Positions 51,890 to 51,995 of a DNA stretch of 51,995 bases are shown here, piece by piece. Source of the DNA: Oscillatoriales cyanobacterium (lineage in GTDB: Bacteria > Cyanobacteriota > Cyanobacteriia > Cyanobacteriales > Microcoleaceae); NCBI GenBank assembly GCA_004293365.1, contig RDYN01000062.1:1-51995 (forward strand), given 5' to 3'. The position numbers were made by a program, and so were the translations under genes. A model generated the notes under the pieces. It did no database searches. It was not told the origin of the DNA and was given only the letters and a program-made list of their open reading frames with translations. Positions within the stretch are counted from its first letter, which is position 1; each line of letters opens with the position of its first letter.

Positions 51890-51995
51890 TCTTCAATGGT
51901 TCGCCTCAAATCCTTTCCGGTAAAGGATCTATTCCATGCAGCGGAGAAAGAAAAATGGTATCAGTAGGGTGCGCAATCCGCACCTTACGGCTTAG

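Overview
The window comes from a cyanobacterium. It encodes a Rubisco activase with a small-subunit-like tail, an NblR-type response regulator, a cyanoexosortase with its partner protein, and several small families known mainly from cyanobacteria (DUF2949, a DUF5340-like protein). The octamer GCGATCGC (HIP1) is scattered throughout. Heptanucleotide arrays, many palindromic repeats and many toxin-antitoxin remnants suggest a large-genome filamentous, non-heterocystous (Microcoleus/Oscillatoria-like) genus. The genus is an inference. I see no rRNA, tRNA, complete transposase gene or CRISPR array.

Layout. 0-2.3 kb: small stress-type proteins on the minus strand (CsbD family, a lipoprotein, two unknowns). 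2.9-5.7 kb: a hybrid histidine kinase with a UrtA-like urea/amide-binding domain, apparently cytoplasmic. 6-7.1 kb: a DUF433 antitoxin with a frameshifted DUF5615 partner, then a six-repeat NRPI protein. 7.3-10.2 kb: uvrB, a duplicated uvrB tail, and a MazF/PemK toxin with its antitoxin. 10.3-12 kb: small genes, a 22-bp tandem array, a DUF4926 remnant and a probable orphan toxin/immunity pair. 12.1-13.1 kb: a Tas-like aldo/keto reductase. 13.6-21.4 kb: an exopolysaccharide and sorting locus on the plus strand (DegT aminotransferase, cyanoexosortase B, its partner, a Wza-like exporter, a Wzc-like chain-length protein). Convergent to it is a 1265-residue Calx-beta surface protein (21.6-25.4 kb). 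26-30.5 kb: two STAND-type P-loop ATPases with small companions. One carries a long glycine-zipper membrane segment encoded by a minisatellite. 30.6-37.4 kb: lpdA among decayed conflict genes: an MNT nucleotidyltransferase with a truncated partner, a second toxin/immunity-like pair, a truncated vMAP-HTH/NB-ARC protein and an orphan HigA. 37.5-47.1 kb: housekeeping genes (trpC, an aminotransferase, nblR, rbsK, rca, argD). 47.7-51.4 kb: a TPR-CHAT protein that lacks the usual catalytic His-Gly. The last 600 bp are heptad repeats and palindromic elements.

Two themes stand out. First, the signalling and conflict repertoire is rich but partly decayed: three P-loop STAND/NB-ARC proteins, one CHAT protein and at least six toxin-antitoxin or toxin-immunity modules or remnants, several broken by small repeats. 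Second, repeats shape the genes themselves: a 63-bp palindromic element sits in frame inside an NB-ARC ATPase, a GAAACCGGG palindrome ends another reading frame, and heptad arrays whose units mostly contain a stop codon follow many genes directly.
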